The translations under genes were made by a program, and so were the position numbers. A stretch of 64,000 nucleotides of DNA from Nocardioides speluncae (GTDB lineage Bacteria > Actinomycetota > Actinomycetes > Propionibacteriales > Nocardioidaceae), in contig NZ_QEOO01000001.1 of NCBI RefSeq assembly GCF_003121585.1, positions 124,001 through 188,000 on the forward strand, given 5' to 3'. The notes beneath the pieces are model-generated. The model was not told where the DNA came from. It made no database searches and saw nothing but the letters and a program-made list of their open reading frames with translations. Positions 63,458 through 64,000 of the stretch are shown piece after piece; within the stretch, counting starts at the first letter, position 1; each line of letters opens with the position of its first letter.

Positions 63458-63497
63458 TTCGGCCCAGATCGCGCCGCGACACGAAATAAGAAAAAAC

Positions 63498-63510
63498 CCG
63501 GACAATTCGG
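63498..63510. promoter_or_regulatory. Shared promoter-proximal motif of the second choice-of-anchor P gene
   Basis: CCGGACAATTCGG, in a stretch with A-runs (AATAAGAAAAAACCCGG), matches CCGGACATTTCGG at 61075-61087 except for one base. Both are about 90-105 bp upstream of the paralogous starts and could be a sigma or regulator site. Confidence 0.45.
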
Positions 63511-63601
63511 GATTTACTTACATAGAACGGCCAATACCGCTACGTTGTGGGACGGCTCCTAGAAACACCCATTTCGTACGTCGGAAGGACCCTCCCAGAT
63601 T

Positions 63602-64000
63602 ATGCGCTTCGCATCCCGACCGCTCACCCGAGCGGTCACCCTGACCGCCACCCTCGGGTTGGCGGCTGTCAGTCTCAGCTCAGTCGCGCCCAGCGCGACC
63701 TCGGCCGTCGTACTCACCAACTACGGCTACTCCAACAGCGCGTGGGGTACCAGCGTGGTGGGCGGCAGCATTCCGGCCGGCAGCGGGGAAACCGCACACA
63801 TCGTCACCTCCTGCACCCGCAAGGCGGGTCTGAGCAAGGTGAACGAAGTGGCCGGCGTCAACCTGGGTGACCAGGTGAAGGTCAACGGCGTCACCAGCTT
63901 CAGCCGCACGTACAAGGACTCGAAGGGCTTCCACTCGGAGTCGACGAGCGAGATCGCCAAGGTTGTTCTCGGCGACAACGCGGCAGTGATCCGTGGCCTC
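63602..64000 (+). CDS. Choice-of-anchor P family secreted protein (3' truncated by window)
   Basis: 133 codons visible, open to the window end. GGAAGGACC upstream and ATG 63602. The signal peptide (RAVTLTATLGLAAVSLSSVAPSATS) and AVVLTNYGYSNSAWGTSVVGGSIPAGSGETAHIVTSCTRKAG closely match the frameshifted gene at 61174. Through the homologous point KVVLGDNAAVIRGL the frame is intact, which shows where the other copy lost a base. Members are secreted actinobacterial proteins of unknown function. Confidence 0.85.
   Translation, partial: MRFASRPLTRAVTLTATLGLAAVSLSSVAPSATSAVVLTNYGYSNSAWGTSVVGGSIPAGSGETAHIVTSCTRKAGLSKVNEVAGVNLGDQVKVNGVTSFSRTYKDSKGFHSESTSEIAKVVLGDNAAVIRGL

Overview
The window is GC-rich, densely coded DNA from an actinobacterium, most likely Nocardioidaceae and probably Nocardioides or a close relative. 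The pointers are: many GTG starts, ECF sigma/membrane-partner pairs, Tat-exported and other secreted glycoside hydrolases, a bacterial proteasome activator (Bpa), choice-of-anchor P secreted proteins, a DUF222/HNH gene, and two copies of a short dispersed palindrome (GGTTGA..GGTTGC-GCAACC..AACC) that I associate with Nocardioides genomes. The genus call is inference.

Layout. 1-4.2 kb: end of a glycosyltransferase, a membrane-anchored propeller-like protein, an AAA/DUF4143 ATPase preceded by five 13-bp repeats at an exact 22-bp period, and arginine deiminase. 4.3-11.3 kb: Tat-exported GH95 alpha-L-fucosidase, a GDT1/TMEM165-type cation transporter with a strongly structured leader, a secreted lipase, and larB-larC with a long hairpin over the gene junction. 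11.4-20.5 kb: two-domain VOC protein, DUF4446 protein, two ECF sigma/membrane-partner pairs, pheA, a vapBC pair, two secreted unknowns, and a PAP2-diacylglycerol kinase fusion. 20.5-26.5 kb: a cellobiose/beta-glucoside type operon (binding protein, two permeases, GH1, LacI regulator) with two LacI/CebR-like operators. 26.6-27.6 kb: an MNT-HEPN toxin-antitoxin pair.

27.7-42.8 kb is the largest functional unit. Eight co-oriented genes (Gfo/Idh/MocA dehydrogenase, ribose-type ABC ATPase, two permeases, binding protein, TIM-barrel epimerase-like protein, a 2013-residue secreted ThuA/sorbosone-dehydrogenase multidomain protein, second TIM-barrel protein) face a ROK regulator. They look like a complete extracellular-capture, import and intracellular-oxidation/isomerisation pathway for a glycoside whose identity the sequence does not give. 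42.9-44.4 kb is an HNH/DUF222 gene inside imperfect inverted repeats.

44.5-64 kb: lipoprotein, GH20 hexosaminidase, serS, two Cof-type HAD phosphatases, a tandem trio of membrane-tethered proteins with the Cys-X-Cys N-terminus and four-cysteine spacing of TIMP/netrin domains, bpa, an S1 serine protease, a large LuxR (LAL) regulator, a three-gene methyltransferase/EamA/hydrolase group, and two choice-of-anchor P secreted proteins flanking a SigJ-type sigma factor. The first of these two is frameshifted.

A thread across the window is a CRP/GlxR-like site ([G/A]TGA-N6-TCAC) upstream of GH95, the lipase (two tandem copies), the cellobiose-type operon and GH20, suggesting shared catabolite control of polymer and sugar scavenging. 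No rRNA, tRNA or CRISPR array was seen. No stretch over about 300 bases lacks a gene.
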